64,000 nt of DNA, from the NCBI RefSeq assembly GCF_029761915.1, contig NZ_CP121695.1, positions 2,509,501 to 2,573,500 on the forward strand, given 5' to 3'. Of this stretch, positions 26,937 through 36,445 are shown one piece after another. The notes under the pieces are model-generated. The model had not been told where the DNA came from. It saw only the letters and a program-made list of their open reading frames with translations, and did no database searches. Both the position numbers and the translations under genes were made by a program. The stretch is from Bradyrhizobium sp. CB1650. Its GTDB lineage: Bacteria; Pseudomonadota; Alphaproteobacteria; Rhizobiales; Xanthobacteraceae. Positions within the stretch are counted from its first letter, which is position 1. The number at the start of each line of letters is the position of its first letter.

Positions 26937-28418
26937 ATGAGCAATTCTGCAAAGGCCGAGGCTGTGTTGGCCCTTCATCGCTTCGGGATGGGGCCGCGAC
27001 CTGGATCGATCGCCGCTGTCGCGACCGACCCGCGTGGCGCCCTGATCGCCGAGCTCGACCGGCCGCTTGCGCTCAGCGCCGCGGCCGCCCAGCCCTCCAG
27101 CGCCAGGGCGTACCGTACCGTCGCCGACGCCAATGCGCGGCGAACGGCGCGCGCCAAGCAGGCCCAGCAGCAGGCGAAGAAGCAGCAGATGGCCGCGGCG
27201 CCCACCGTGGCGGATGATCAAAGTCAGGCTGAGGCTCAAACCCAAGGCAAAATCCAGGGACAGGGTCAGGAGAAGGACGCGGCCGAAATGGCGGCGAAGA
27301 AGGCGGCCGAAGCCATTCCCGATCCGGGACGCCCGATCTACTTGCAGGAGGCCAAGCTGCGCACCGAGGCCGCGCTCGCCGCCGAGATCGGGTTCGCCGA
27401 GCGGCTGGTGTGGTTCTGGTCCAACCATTTCTGCGTCTCCGCCAACAAGATCCAGAGCATGTCCGGCGCCTATGAGCGCGAGGCCATTCGCACCAACGCG
27501 CTCGGTCGCTTCGTCGATCTGCTTCAGGCGGTCGAGGGTCACCCGGCGATGCTGTTCTATCTCGACAATCTCGAGTCGATGGGGGCGAACTCGACCGCCG
27601 GCATCAACCGCAGCCGCGGCCTCAACGAGAACTTCGCGCGCGAGATCATGGAGCTGCATACGCTCGGTGTACGCACCGGCTACACTCAGGACGACGTCAT
27701 CAGCTTCGCCAACGTCCTGACAGGCTGGACGCTGGTGCCGCCGGGTGCCGATCCCCAGCACGGCGGCGAGTTTACATTCAATCCACGGCTGCACGAGCCC
27801 GGCGGGCAGACCGTGCTCGGCAAGCGCTACGAGCAGGAGGATGTGGAGCAGGGCCGCGCCGTGCTGCGCGACCTTGCCGCGCATCCGGCGACCGCGACTC
27901 ATGTCGCGACAAAACTCGCGCGCCATTTCGTCGCCGATGAGCCGCCGCCTGTCCTGGTCGAGCAGATGGCGAAGACGTTCCGCGATACCGAAGGCGACCT
28001 GAAGCAGGTCGCGATCGCGATGGTGTCGTCGGACGAGGCGTGGCGCGGGCCGCCGTCGAAACTCAAGCGCCCCAGCGAATGGGTCGTCGGCATGATCCGC
28101 GCGACCGGCATCACGCAAGTCGATCCGGTGCGCTACACCGGAGGGCAGGAGCTGCTTGGCGAGGGTTTGTGGCGTCCGTCGGCGCCCAAGGGCTATCCGG
28201 ACGACGAGGCAAGCTGGATCGATGGCGTCGGACGGCGGCTCGACGTCGCCAATTACTTTGCCGAGCGCGTGACGGGCATCACAGACCCGCAGGCAATCAT
28301 CGATGACGTCTTCGCATCGGAAATCTCATCCGAGGTGAAGCAGGCAGTCGGTCGTGCCGAGAGTCGGCAGCAGGCGCTGGCGCTGTTGTTCATGTCGGCG
28401 GATTTTCAGAGGAGGTGA
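26937..28418 (+). CDS. DUF1800 family protein
   Basis: 493 aa. Family features: the N-terminal LHRFGMGPRPG, the central WFWSNHFCVSANK, the stretch NENFAREIMELHTLGV followed by YTQDDVISFANVLTGW, and HPATATHVATKLARHFVADEPP. Function is unknown. The family is usually encoded next to a DUF1501 protein, as here, with the start of that gene inside or right after this stop. A low-complexity Q/K/A-rich insert at about residues 65-128 (AKQAQQQAKKQQ, QTQGKIQGQGQEK) is probably disordered. No N-terminal signal peptide is evident. Confidence 0.87.
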   Translation: MSNSAKAEAVLALHRFGMGPRPGSIAAVATDPRGALIAELDRPLALSAAAAQPSSARAYRTVADANARRTARAKQAQQQAKKQQMAAAPTVADDQSQAEAQTQGKIQGQGQEKDAAEMAAKKAAEAIPDPGRPIYLQEAKLRTEAALAAEIGFAERLVWFWSNHFCVSANKIQSMSGAYEREAIRTNALGRFVDLLQAVEGHPAMLFYLDNLESMGANSTAGINRSRGLNENFAREIMELHTLGVRTGYTQDDVISFANVLTGWTLVPPGADPQHGGEFTFNPRLHEPGGQTVLGKRYEQEDVEQGRAVLRDLAAHPATATHVATKLARHFVADEPPPVLVEQMAKTFRDTEGDLKQVAIAMVSSDEAWRGPPSKLKRPSEWVVGMIRATGITQVDPVRYTGGQELLGEGLWRPSAPKGYPDDEASWIDGVGRRLDVANYFAERVTGITDPQAIIDDVFASEISSEVKQAVGRAESRQQALALLFMSADFQRR

Positions 28419-28420
28419 GC

Positions 28421-29668
28421 ATGAGCATCGTCCACCTGCCCACGCGGCGCGAGCTCCTTGTCGGCTCCGGTGCGCTGTTCGCCTGGAGCCAGATGCCGCG
28501 GCTCGCGCGGGCCGAGGGGCGTGATCCGCGCCTGCTCGTCATCATCCTCCGCGGTGCCCTCGACGGGTTGGGCGCGGTCGCACCGGTCGGCGATCCCGAC
28601 TGGATGTCCTTACGTGGCGATCGCGCGCTGGTGCTCGACGGCAAGACGCCCGCGCTGCCGCTCGATTCCTTGTTCGCGCTCAATCCGGCGATGCCGAACC
28701 TCTATCGGCTCTACAAGAACAGGCAGGCGTCGATCGTCCACGCCACGGCGACGCCCTATCGCGAGCGCTCGCATTTTGACGGCCAGGACGTGCTCGAAAG
28801 CGGCGTCGCCAGACCTGGCGCGACCGGGTCGGGCTGGCTCAATCGCGCATTGCTCGCGCTGGAATCGGGCGGCCGTGTCGACCCGCACGGCAGCCGCGCG
28901 CTCGGCATCGGTTCGGTGACGCCGCTCGTGGTGCGTGGCGCGGCGCCCGTGATGACGTGGGTGCCGCAGAAGCTGTTGTCGGCGAGCGCAGACACGCAGA
29001 ACCGCCTGCTCGATCTCTACCGGCACACCGACCCAAAGCTTGCGAGCGTGCTCCAGGCGCGCATCAAGCTCGCCGCGCTCGATGGTACGCCCGCGATGGG
29101 CGATCCAATGTCGGACGATCCAACGCTGGCGCCGCCCGGCATCGCGCGCGTGCGGGCCTATTTTGCCGATGCCGCCGGCACTGCCGCGCGCTATCTCGCC
29201 AAGCCGGACGGCCCGCGTGTCGGCGCCATGGGCTTCGTCGGCTGGGATACTCACATTGCGGAAGGTGCCGCCTCGGGCCAGCTCTTCAATCTGCTGGGCG
29301 CGCTCGACGGCGCGCTGGCCGCGATCGAGACCAACATGGGCGAAACCTGGCACGAGACCGTGGTCGCTGTGGTCACCGAGTTCGGACGCACCGCGCGCAT
29401 CAACGGCACGCAGGGAACGGACCACGGCACCGGCACGGTCGCCTTCCTCGCCGGCGGCGCGCTCGCCGGTGGCCGCGTGATCGCGGACTGGCCGGGGCTG
29501 AAGCCCGCGCAGCTCCTTGAGGACCGCGACCTCAAGCCTACCATCGATTTGCGCGCCGTGCTGAAGGGACTGCTCAGGGATCATCTGCGCGTCGAGGAGA
29601 ATCTGCTCGCCAGCGCCGTCTTCCCCGACAGCGCAGACGTCAGGCCGATGGGAGGTCTCGTCGGCTGA
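28421..29668 (+). CDS. DUF1501 family protein, Tat-type signal
   Basis: 415 aa from the ATG at 28421, placed 6 nt after AGGAGG (28409-28414); a GTG at 28415 would sit inside that ribosome site. N-terminal TRRELLVGSGALFAW is a twin-arginine-like signal. Family patterns are LLVIILRGALDGLGAVAP, SHFDGQDVLESG, MGFVGWDTHIAEG and VVAVVTEFGRTARINGTQGTDHGTG, the last resembling the alkaline phosphatase/sulfatase-like fold. With DUF1800 it forms a two-gene operon of unknown function, possibly an envelope complex. Confidence 0.87.
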   Translation: MSIVHLPTRRELLVGSGALFAWSQMPRLARAEGRDPRLLVIILRGALDGLGAVAPVGDPDWMSLRGDRALVLDGKTPALPLDSLFALNPAMPNLYRLYKNRQASIVHATATPYRERSHFDGQDVLESGVARPGATGSGWLNRALLALESGGRVDPHGSRALGIGSVTPLVVRGAAPVMTWVPQKLLSASADTQNRLLDLYRHTDPKLASVLQARIKLAALDGTPAMGDPMSDDPTLAPPGIARVRAYFADAAGTAARYLAKPDGPRVGAMGFVGWDTHIAEGAASGQLFNLLGALDGALAAIETNMGETWHETVVAVVTEFGRTARINGTQGTDHGTGTVAFLAGGALAGGRVIADWPGLKPAQLLEDRDLKPTIDLRAVLKGLLRDHLRVEENLLASAVFPDSADVRPMGGLVG

Positions 29669-29703
29669 CGGCGTCAATCTGTCCAATCGGACCGGGTTTC
29701 GTG

Positions 29704-29868
29704 ATGTGCACATTGACACAGCGAGAGCTCGATTTCCTCGCCAGCCTGACGACGCGCTGGCAACGGCTCTATTGGCGAGAACTCGTGCGGGTCCTCAAGG
29801 AGGACGCGCGTGCCGACAAGTCCCGACCGGGCGATCGCACGGTGACGTTGCGCATCGTCTCGCACTGA
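29704..29868 (+). CDS. Small hypothetical protein
   Basis: 54 aa reading MCTLTQRELDFLASLTTRW...IVSH. Third-position GC is high, as in neighbouring genes, and the protein is basic with an amphipathic helix. No good ribosome site is seen and no family is recognised. It is the only coding-like segment in 29669-30030. The rest of that gap shows no clear feature. Confidence 0.35.
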   Translation: MCTLTQRELDFLASLTTRWQRLYWRELVRVLKEDARADKSRPGDRTVTLRIVSH

Positions 29869-30030
29869 CTATTGGCCCGCTCCCGCGCGGATTTGTCCCG
29901 ATTCAGGACATAACTGTGGTGGAATCGTCACAGCCGGCGCGAAACGGCGCTCGCCGCAGGCCTGCTTTCCTTCGGACAAGGTTCTGCCCCCATTGCCGAC
30001 CGAACTTAAGGTTGTTCGGAGGGGCGTATC

Positions 30031-30576
30031 ATGTCTCACTTTGCACGTGCCGAAAGTGCCCGGATTTCCCCCGCAATTTCATTCCGCCAGCCGGCCCGGA
30101 TCCTGCTCGTCGTGATCGGCGCCGCCTCGCTCGCCGCATGTGCGCAATCGCCGGCCGGCCGCCAAGCGGCCTCCGGGTTTGTCGGGACCAGCCGTCATGC
30201 CGCGGTGGAGCGGCCTCACAAGGTGCGAGTGGCGGCTCTGCATCCGCGGCCGATCAGCCGCGCCCGTCGCGCGCCGGCCGATGGAGGAAGCGCCACGCAG
30301 GCCGCGCACGGCGTTGCCAGCTTCTACTCGGACACGGAGACCGCGAGCGGCGAGAAGTACGACAAGAACGAATTGACCGCGGCGCATCCGACCCTGCCGT
30401 TCGGCACGCGCCTGCGCGTCACCGATGTTTCGAGCGGCCGTTCCGTCACCGTCAGGGTCAATGATCGGGGGCCCTATGTCCGCGGGCGTGTCGTCGATCT
30501 TACCCCTTCCGCCGCCGAGGAACTCGGCATGGTCGACAAGGGGCTCGCCAATGTCAGGCTCGACGTAGTTCGATAG
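30031..30576 (+). CDS. RlpA-like septal ring lipoprotein (double-psi beta-barrel)
   Basis: 181 aa. A lipobox LAAC around residues 34-37 follows a hydrophobic N-terminal stretch. A basic linker precedes a C-terminal RlpA-like barrel at about 92-180: GVASFYSD, ASGEKYDKNELTAAHPTLPFGTRLRVTD, VRVNDRGPYVRGRVVDLTPSAAEELGM. RlpA proteins act on peptidoglycan lacking stem peptides. No SPOR domain is present. GGAGGGG lies about 8 nt before the ATG. A second short RlpA-like protein is encoded at 47988. Confidence 0.85.
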   Translation: MSHFARAESARISPAISFRQPARILLVVIGAASLAACAQSPAGRQAASGFVGTSRHAAVERPHKVRVAALHPRPISRARRAPADGGSATQAAHGVASFYSDTETASGEKYDKNELTAAHPTLPFGTRLRVTDVSSGRSVTVRVNDRGPYVRGRVVDLTPSAAEELGMVDKGLANVRLDVVR

Positions 30577-30683
30577 GCCGTTCGGAATCTGCGACCGCCC
30601 GAATGCGCCGCGCTTAACCGGCTGTTAGCCGCTCTGACGCACCATGGATGCCCAAACAATCGGGGCTCTCGGGGAGGCGGCGC

Positions 30684-30839
30684 TTGAACACGATCCAGTA
30701 TCTCGAAGATCAGGCCGCACGCGCCGAGCGGCTGGCCAAACGGATCACTGATACGCGGACGATCGAACAGCTCATGACCTTCGCCGGCGAACGCCGTCGC
30801 GAGATCGAGGTCATCGCCGGCAGACATCAGCGCGCATGA
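30684..30839 (+). CDS. Small conserved-type hypothetical protein
   Basis: 51 aa from a TTG start (LNTIQYLEDQAARAERLAKRI...) preceded by GGGGAGG at 30670-30677 with good spacing. An ATG at 30648 in the same frame lacks a ribosome site. The sequence is one or two charged amphipathic helices with no signal or membrane segment. A strong terminator follows directly (30841-30863), which supports it as a real transcribed gene. Function unknown. Confidence 0.6.
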   Translation: MNTIQYLEDQAARAERLAKRITDTRTIEQLMTFAGERRREIEVIAGRHQRA

Positions 30840-30840
30840 C

Positions 30841-30863
30841 GCGCCGCGGACGCGGCGCTTTTT
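30841..30863 (+). terminator. Rho-independent terminator
   Basis: Stem GCGCCGC/GCGGCGC with loop GGAC, followed immediately by TTTTT. It starts 2 nt after the stop of the 51-aa gene. Confidence 0.8.
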
Positions 30864-30906
30864 GCCGCGTGCTTGCGACTGAGGCGTCGCGAAGTCTCGT
30901 ACAAGA

Positions 30907-31221
30907 TCAGGTGTGGCTCTCGACGAAGTCGCTGAGATAGTCCGGAAGTGTGACACCGTCGATGTCGCAGCGCGCCCGGATTTCGCCGGCGATCTGGGTC
31001 GAGATGTCCTTCATCCAATGTTCGAGCGTGTTGAAGGAAATGACCTGGACGGGATCGTGGAAGCAGCCGGCGACGAGTTCGTCGATCGTGGCGTCGATGT
31101 CGCTTCGTTCGATTCGGATTTCGGTCGCTCGGTCGAGACGGTCGATCACCACGAACATTGTTTGATCGGCGCCATAAGGCACGATCGGGGATGACGCGAT
31201 CGCTTCAAGCATCGTAGACAC
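30907..31221 (-). CDS. Hypothetical protein
   Basis: 104 aa from GTG at 31221; an ATG at 31212 is an alternative. Acidic and soluble, without signal peptide or helices in the membrane. Readable parts include YGADQTMFVVIDRLDR, ERSDIDATIDELVAGCF and LPDYLSDFVESHT. Codon use is like the neighbours. I recognise no family and would not assign a function. Confidence 0.6.
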   Translation of the reverse strand: MSTMLEAIASSPIVPYGADQTMFVVIDRLDRATEIRIERSDIDATIDELVAGCFHDPVQVISFNTLEHWMKDISTQIAGEIRARCDIDGVTLPDYLSDFVESHT

Positions 31222-31323
31222 TCACGCCTTCTTCTGATGACCGATAACGGGAAAATCCGGCACAAGGTTCCTACTGTCGCGAGAAACTTGTCGGGCACTT
31301 GCAAACACGCTGCCCGTTTGCGA

Positions 31324-31599
31324 TCAGAGAAATTCGCGCAAGCGTGACAGTTCTGCGATGTGCTCGGGCGACAGGATCGCCGTGACCAGCGGCGGCTGCG
31401 GCGTGGCGCGGATCTCATAGAGATGCCGGGTCGCGGCAGGCTTGCCCATGAAGGCCGAGATGCACTGGTCGAGCGTGCCCTCGATCACCTGATAGGAGGT
31501 ACGATCCGGCCGGCGCTGGTTTGCGAGTGAAGGCCATTTGTGCAGCACGGCGGCTGCGCTGAAGTCGATCTTGGAGTCCCTGACAGACGCGTCCCCCAT
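31324..31599 (-). CDS. Hypothetical protein
   Basis: 91 aa from the ATG at 31599 (MGDASVRDSKID), which has GAGGGAG upstream; a longer in-frame start at 31683 adds a Cys/Arg-rich stretch that looks non-coding. Basic, soluble, with QVIEGTLDQCISAFMGKP and a C-terminal LSPEHIAELSRLREFL helix. No family recognised. It may be cotranscribed with the preceding minus-strand fusion gene, from which it is separated by 134 nt. Confidence 0.6.
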   Translation of the reverse strand: MGDASVRDSKIDFSAAAVLHKWPSLANQRRPDRTSYQVIEGTLDQCISAFMGKPAATRHLYEIRATPQPPLVTAILSPEHIAELSRLREFL

Positions 31600-31733
31600 C
31601 ACCGTCTCCCTCACGCAGAAAGAACCCCAGCACGCTTGCCTTGCGCGCCGGGGCCCACACATATCGCTGCATCTCAATGCCACAAGCCACCAACGCGGCT
31701 GCCGGAAAATGGTTCCCGGCGGGCCGTCGCCGG

Positions 31734-34424
31734 TTAGCTCGCTGCCGCCGCGATTCTGTGCCCCGGCCTGGCTTCACCATTGCTGCTCTCGTCGCCGCGC
31801 CGTACCTCCGGCGGAAGCCCGGCGAAGCGCCGCAACGCCTCGGCCATCTGCACCCGGCCGGGCGCGCCAGTGATCACCACGTCCACCATGGTGAAGGACG
31901 AGTGGAAATGGCCGCGCGCCTTGAACTGCTCGACCGGAACGCCGGCGGCGGCGAGTGCGTCGGCATAGGCGATGCCCTCGTCGCGCAGGGGATCGAACTC
32001 GCAGGTCACGACGAAAGCCGGCGGCAGGCCCGCGGCCTTGCCGCGCAGCGGCGAGACGCGCGGATCGGTGCGGTCGGCCGGCGAGCAGTAGAGGTCCCAG
32101 AACCAGTACATCAGCGAGCGCGTCAGGAAATAGCCGGTCGCATTGTCGTTGTAGGACGGCCGGTCGAAGCTGCAATCGGTGACCGGGCACACCAGGAGCT
32201 GGCCGGCGATCTCCGGGCCGCCGCGGTCGCGTGCGAGCTGGCAGGTGACGGCGGCGATGTTGCCGCCGGCGCTCCAGCCTGCGACCAGCACGGGATCGGA
32301 CGTGCCGCCGAGCTCGGCGGCGTGCCCGGCGATCCAGCGCGTCGCCGCATAGCCGTCTTCGGCCGCCGTCGGGAAGCGGTGCTCGGGCGCATGGCGATAG
32401 CCAACGCTGACGAAGATCATGCCGGTCCGTCGCACCATGTCGCGGCAGAACGGATCGTCGGATTTCTCGTCGCCGAGTACCCAGCCGCCGCCATGGAAGT
32501 AGACCACGACCGGATGCGGCCCCGGCGTCGCCGGCCGGTACAGGCGATAGGGCAGCGGACCGTCGCTGGCGGGCAGGGTGCCGTCGACGATTTCGCCGAT
32601 CGGCCGTCCCGCAGGCCGGCTCTTGTTGAACTCGTCGACAAAGGCGCGCGCGCCGAGCGCGCCCATCGATTCGAGCGGCGGCAGGTTCAACTGCGTGAGC
32701 AGGTTCAGCACCAGCCGCACATCCGGCTGCAGGCGTACGATCTCGCCGTCGTTGCACTGCGCGGCGACGTTCGGGCCGGTGAGATTGAAGCCGAGCATGC
32801 CGCGGCTGACGATCTCGTCGCAGATGCTGCGATAGGGACCGACGCCGCCGGTATAGGGCATCAGAGCATGCACCTTGCCGGGGACGTTGGCGCCCGTGTA
32901 CCAGGTGTTGGCGAGGCGGTGCAGCGTCAGCATCGAACAGTCGGCCATATGCTGGCCCCAGCCCGCCTGCGCCGTCTCGGTAGCCTCGATGGTAGAGAAG
33001 CCGGCGTCGCGAAGTGCGGCGAGCCGGTCCACCACCCAGTCGACATGCTGCTCGATCGACACCGCCATGTTCGACAGCACCGACGGGCTGCCGGGTCCGG
33101 TGATCATGAAGAAGTTGGGGAAGCCCGCGACCGTCAACCCGAGATAGGTCTGTGGCCCCTGTGCCCAGACCTCGGACAGCGACTTGCCGCTGCGTCCGGT
33201 GATCGGATGCACGGCGCGGATCGCGCCGGTCATGGCGTCGAAGCCGGTCGCGAACACGATCACGTCGACGTCGAAGCTGCGCTTGTCGGTGCTGATGCCG
33301 TTCGCGGCGATCGCCTTGATCGGCTCCTGGCGCAGATTGACCAGCGTGACGTTCGGCCGGTTGTAGGTCGCGTAGTAGTTGGTGTCGAGGCAGGGACGCT
33401 TTGCGCCGAACGGATGATCGTGCGGCGTGAGCGCTGCGGCGGTTTCGGAGTCCTTGACCGCGGCGCGGATCTTCTCGCGGATCAGGTCCGAGACGATGTT
33501 GTTGCCGTCAAGGTCGACGCCCTGATCGGCCCAGAGCTGCGTCAGGATGTAGACGAGATCGCCTTTGTCCCACGCCTCCTCAAAACGCACGCGACGTTCT
33601 GCATCGCTCAATTGCCAGCTCACGGCCATCTGCTGCGGATAGGGTACGCCCGTCATCGATTGGCGCGCCTGCTCGCGATAGGCGGCACGATCGCCCTGCA
33701 ACAGGCTCATGCGGTCGGCCGGCGCTGGCCCGTTATGTGCGGGCAGCGCGAAATTCGGCGTGCGCTGGAACACGGTGAGCTGCGCCGCCTGTTCGGCGAT
33801 CAGCGGGATCGACTGGATGCCGGATGAACCGGTGCCGATCACCGCGACGCGCTTGCCGGCAAGGTTGACCCCGTCATGGGGCCAGCGGCCGGTGAAGTAG
33901 ACTTCGCCCTGAAAATCCTTGACGCCGTCGATCTCCGGGGGCTTGGGCGTCGAGAGGCAGCCGGTCGCCATGATGTAATAGCGGCAGGAGACGGATGCGG
34001 CGTTGTCGGTGGTGAGATGCCAGCGCTCAGTCGCTTCGTCCCATTTGGCTTCCATGACCTTGGTCTTGAAGCGGATGTCGCGGCGCAGATCGTAACGGTC
34101 GGCGACGAAGCCGAGATAACGCAGGATCTCGGGCTGGGTCGCGTATTTCTCCGACCAGGTCCAGGTCGCCTCGAGCTCGGGATCGAAAGTGTAGCTGTAG
34201 TCGATGGTCTGGATGTCGCAGCGCGCGCCGGGATAGCGGTTCCAGTACCAGGTCCCGCCGACATCGCCGGCCTCTTCCAGGACGACCGTCGAGAAGCCGG
34301 CCTTGCGCAAGCGATGCAGGAGATAGAGGCCGGCAAAGCCGGCGCCGACCACCGCGACATCGACCTGCTGGATGGTTCCGCTCGCGGTGTCAGGCGCACG
34401 TGCTGCGACCACTGCGTCAGGCAT
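31734..34424 (-). CDS. Fusion of a Baeyer-Villiger-type flavin monooxygenase and an alpha/beta-hydrolase
   Basis: 896 aa. The ATG at 34424 follows GGGAGGAATGCC. Residues about 20-545 are a flavin monooxygenase: FAD site [28 protein letters not shown], and NADPH site [10 protein letters not shown]. The type-I BVMO fingerprint FxGxxxHxxxWP reads [12 protein letters not shown], with Phe for the conserved His. Residues about 600-890 are an HSL-type esterase: oxyanion HGGGWV at about 640, nucleophile GWSAGG, Asp in [10 protein letters not shown] and His in GHFHSS. One chain could turn a ketone into an ester or lactone and then hydrolyse it. The substrate is unknown. Confidence 0.88.
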   Translation of the reverse strand: MPDAVVAARAPDTASGTIQQVDVAVVGAGFAGLYLLHRLRKAGFSTVVLEEAGDVGGTWYWNRYPGARCDIQTIDYSYTFDPELEATWTWSEKYATQPEILRYLGFVADRYDLRRDIRFKTKVMEAKWDEATERWHLTTDNAASVSCRYYIMATGCLSTPKPPEIDGVKDFQGEVYFTGRWPHDGVNLAGKRVAVIGTGSSGIQSIPLIAEQAAQLTVFQRTPNFALPAHNGPAPADRMSLLQGDRAAYREQARQSMTGVPYPQQMAVSWQLSDAERRVRFEEAWDKGDLVYILTQLWADQGVDLDGNNIVSDLIREKIRAAVKDSETAAALTPHDHPFGAKRPCLDTNYYATYNRPNVTLVNLRQEPIKAIAANGISTDKRSFDVDVIVFATGFDAMTGAIRAVHPITGRSGKSLSEVWAQGPQTYLGLTVAGFPNFFMITGPGSPSVLSNMAVSIEQHVDWVVDRLAALRDAGFSTIEATETAQAGWGQHMADCSMLTLHRLANTWYTGANVPGKVHALMPYTGGVGPYRSICDEIVSRGMLGFNLTGPNVAAQCNDGEIVRLQPDVRLVLNLLTQLNLPPLESMGALGARAFVDEFNKSRPAGRPIGEIVDGTLPASDGPLPYRLYRPATPGPHPVVVYFHGGGWVLGDEKSDDPFCRDMVRRTGMIFVSVGYRHAPEHRFPTAAEDGYAATRWIAGHAAELGGTSDPVLVAGWSAGGNIAAVTCQLARDRGGPEIAGQLLVCPVTDCSFDRPSYNDNATGYFLTRSLMYWFWDLYCSPADRTDPRVSPLRGKAAGLPPAFVVTCEFDPLRDEGIAYADALAAAGVPVEQFKARGHFHSSFTMVDVVITGAPGRVQMAEALRRFAGLPPEVRRGDESSNGEARPGHRIAAAAS

Positions 34425-34661
34425 GGCATTCCTCCCGTTATTTTGCTTTGCCGGCAGGCTATCGCCGCAGGCCCCGCTTGTCATCAGGACCAATTCAATC
34501 TTCGGTAGCTGTTTGCGGCGTTACAGTGGCAACGCGAATGTCAGGGTGATACACGCATCGCGATGCACAACGGCGCCATATGCGTGATTTTCCGGACTAA
34601 TCAGGCGGATAGCTTCTGTGTATGCTGCGCTTTTCGTTACCCATGTGTACTGATCAGCGCC

Positions 34662-34868
34662 ATGACCGAATTGAGTGAGCGAACCAAGGCCAATATGGAC
34701 GTCGTCCTGGAGGAGACGTGCCGCCAATTGCCGCATGGTGGCGATCATGACAGCCGCAGATTCATCGCCGAGCACCTGATCAAGGCAGCCGAGTCCGGGC
34801 ATGCAACGCTCGGCGAACTCGGCATCGTCGCGCGGCGTGCACTCGCCGAGCTCAGCAAGAGCAATTAG
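34662..34868 (+). CDS. Small conserved-type hypothetical protein
   Basis: 68 aa from the ATG at 34662 (MTELSERTKANMDVVLEETCRQLPHGG). The in-frame extension to 34563 is Cys-rich and not coding-like. Charged, helical and soluble, with HDSRRFIAEHLIKAAESGHATLGELGIVARRAL. It resembles the many short helical proteins of this genus without assigned role. The 237-nt region before it (shared with the divergent fusion gene) contains a GCATCGCGATGC palindrome at 34555-34566. Confidence 0.6.
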   Translation: MTELSERTKANMDVVLEETCRQLPHGGDHDSRRFIAEHLIKAAESGHATLGELGIVARRALAELSKSN

Positions 34869-34953
34869 GCCGGACGTCGCGCCGGGCTTGCCTCGCTGCC
34901 CGCCGCGGACGTAACTTCTCAGGGAACATTCCGCGCATCGAGATCTCCCGAAG

Positions 34954-36423
34954 ATGCGGTCCTTGCTTGCGCTCGCTGTGGCTTCCGCACTCCTGTGCTG
35001 CGCCGGCCTCGCCGCGGCCCAGCCGGTCGGCCAGTTTCCGTTTGCGCTGACGCGCGAAGGACAGATGCTCGGCGCGGTGGAAGGTGAGGTGGCCTCCTTC
35101 AAGGGACTTGCCTATGCCGCGCCGCCGGTCGGCCCGCTGCGCTGGCGCCCGCCGCAGGCGACGGCGGAGAGCTCGGAGATGCGCACCGCCTACGACTATG
35201 CTGCGCCTTGTCTGCAGCCGTCGCTGCCGGGCGCGAGCGAGGATTGCCTCACGCTCAACGTGTTTCGTCCCTTTGGGGTCGACGGACCGCTGCCGGTGAT
35301 GGTGTTCATCCATGGCGGCGGCTTCGTCGCGGGCACCGCCAACGATCCGCTGTTCGACGGCGCGAAACTCGCGCAAGCCGGTCTCATCGTGGTGACCGTG
35401 AATTATCGCCTCGGCCCGCTCGGCTGGCTCAGCCTTCCCGCGCTGTCGGAAGGCGGCTCCGGCAATTTCGGGCTGATGGACCAGATCGCGGCGATGCATT
35501 GGGTCCACGATAACATCGCCGCGTTCGGCGGCGATCCGGTCAACGTCACCCTGTTCGGCTCCGGCGCGGGCGCGACATCGATCGCGCTGCTGATGCTGTG
35601 CGGGCAGGCGCGCGATCTGTTCCAGAAAGCCATTCTTCAATCGGTGCCGGGCCGCGCGCGCCTGCGATCACGACAAGAGGCGGAGGCGGTGGGCCGGCAG
35701 TTCGTCGCAGCCATCGGGCAAGACGGCAAGGAGACCGATCCGCGTGCGGTCGGGCGCGGACGGCTGCTTGCCGCCGAAAAAAAGCTGCTGGTAAAGTCTG
35801 CGCGCAGCTTCGCGCCGATGGCCGATGAGATGCTGGCGACGGAAGATATCGCTGCAGGGTTTGCGGCCGGGCATGAAAGCCGCATTCCCCTGATCATCGG
35901 CTCGAACGACGACGAGACGCGTTTTGACAGCGAGCTCGATGTGAAAGACGAGCTTGCATCCTCGGGCAATGGCAGCGACGATCTGCGCAAGCTCTATCCT
36001 GACGTGGCGAGGCCATCGGACCTCGCGGCCCGCTTCTACACCGACAAGGTCTACTCCGAGCCCGCGAGATTGCTGGCGCGCCTGCATGCCTCCGGCGGCG
36101 CGCCGACCTTCCGCTATCGCTTCGCCTACATTCCCGAAGCCCGGCGCGGAAGCCCGGAAGAGGGGCACGGCCGCGAGTTGCAGTTCATCTTCGGCGTGGA
36201 GGGCGTGCCGGGCGCGGGCATCTTCTCGGGACGGGATCGAGAGGTCGCGAGCCGCCTCCGCGCCTACTGGATCAACTTCGCCAGATCCGGCGATCCCAAC
36301 GGGCCGGACCTGCCGCATTGGGATGCGGCCGCGGGTAGCGACCGCCTGCTGCTGATCACGAATGATCGTATCACGAGCGGCGACGATCCCTGGCAGGAGC
36401 GGCTGGACCGGTTCGAGCGATAG
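34954..36423 (+). CDS. Type-B carboxylesterase family protein with altered nucleophile
   Basis: 489 aa. Signal peptide 1-22 (GLAAAQ), so exported. Family signatures are KGLAYAAPPVGPLRWRPPQ, EDCLTLNVF and the oxyanion HGGGFVAG. The Glu region GSNDDETRF and the His region GHGRELQFIFG are also present. The nucleophile elbow, normally GESAG, reads GSGAG (LFGSGAGATS), so Gly sits where the catalytic Ser should be. Either Ser one position earlier takes over or the protein is a non-catalytic member. The frame is intact over the full family length, arguing against a simple pseudogene. Confidence 0.87.
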   Translation: MRSLLALAVASALLCCAGLAAAQPVGQFPFALTREGQMLGAVEGEVASFKGLAYAAPPVGPLRWRPPQATAESSEMRTAYDYAAPCLQPSLPGASEDCLTLNVFRPFGVDGPLPVMVFIHGGGFVAGTANDPLFDGAKLAQAGLIVVTVNYRLGPLGWLSLPALSEGGSGNFGLMDQIAAMHWVHDNIAAFGGDPVNVTLFGSGAGATSIALLMLCGQARDLFQKAILQSVPGRARLRSRQEAEAVGRQFVAAIGQDGKETDPRAVGRGRLLAAEKKLLVKSARSFAPMADEMLATEDIAAGFAAGHESRIPLIIGSNDDETRFDSELDVKDELASSGNGSDDLRKLYPDVARPSDLAARFYTDKVYSEPARLLARLHASGGAPTFRYRFAYIPEARRGSPEEGHGRELQFIFGVEGVPGAGIFSGRDREVASRLRAYWINFARSGDPNGPDLPHWDAAAGSDRLLLITNDRITSGDDPWQERLDRFER

Positions 36424-36445
36424 AAATTTGAGAGGGGATTTGAGG

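Noticed and set aside
31641..33827. 728-aa plus-strand frame opposite the fusion gene
   Set aside because: Arg/Ala-rich shadow; the opposite frame carries all flavin and esterase motifs.
34512..34526. Third match (12 of 15) to the blaI dyad core upstream of the fusion gene
   Set aside because: The left half-site is broken so no dyad remains, and a match at this level is expected about once by chance in this window.
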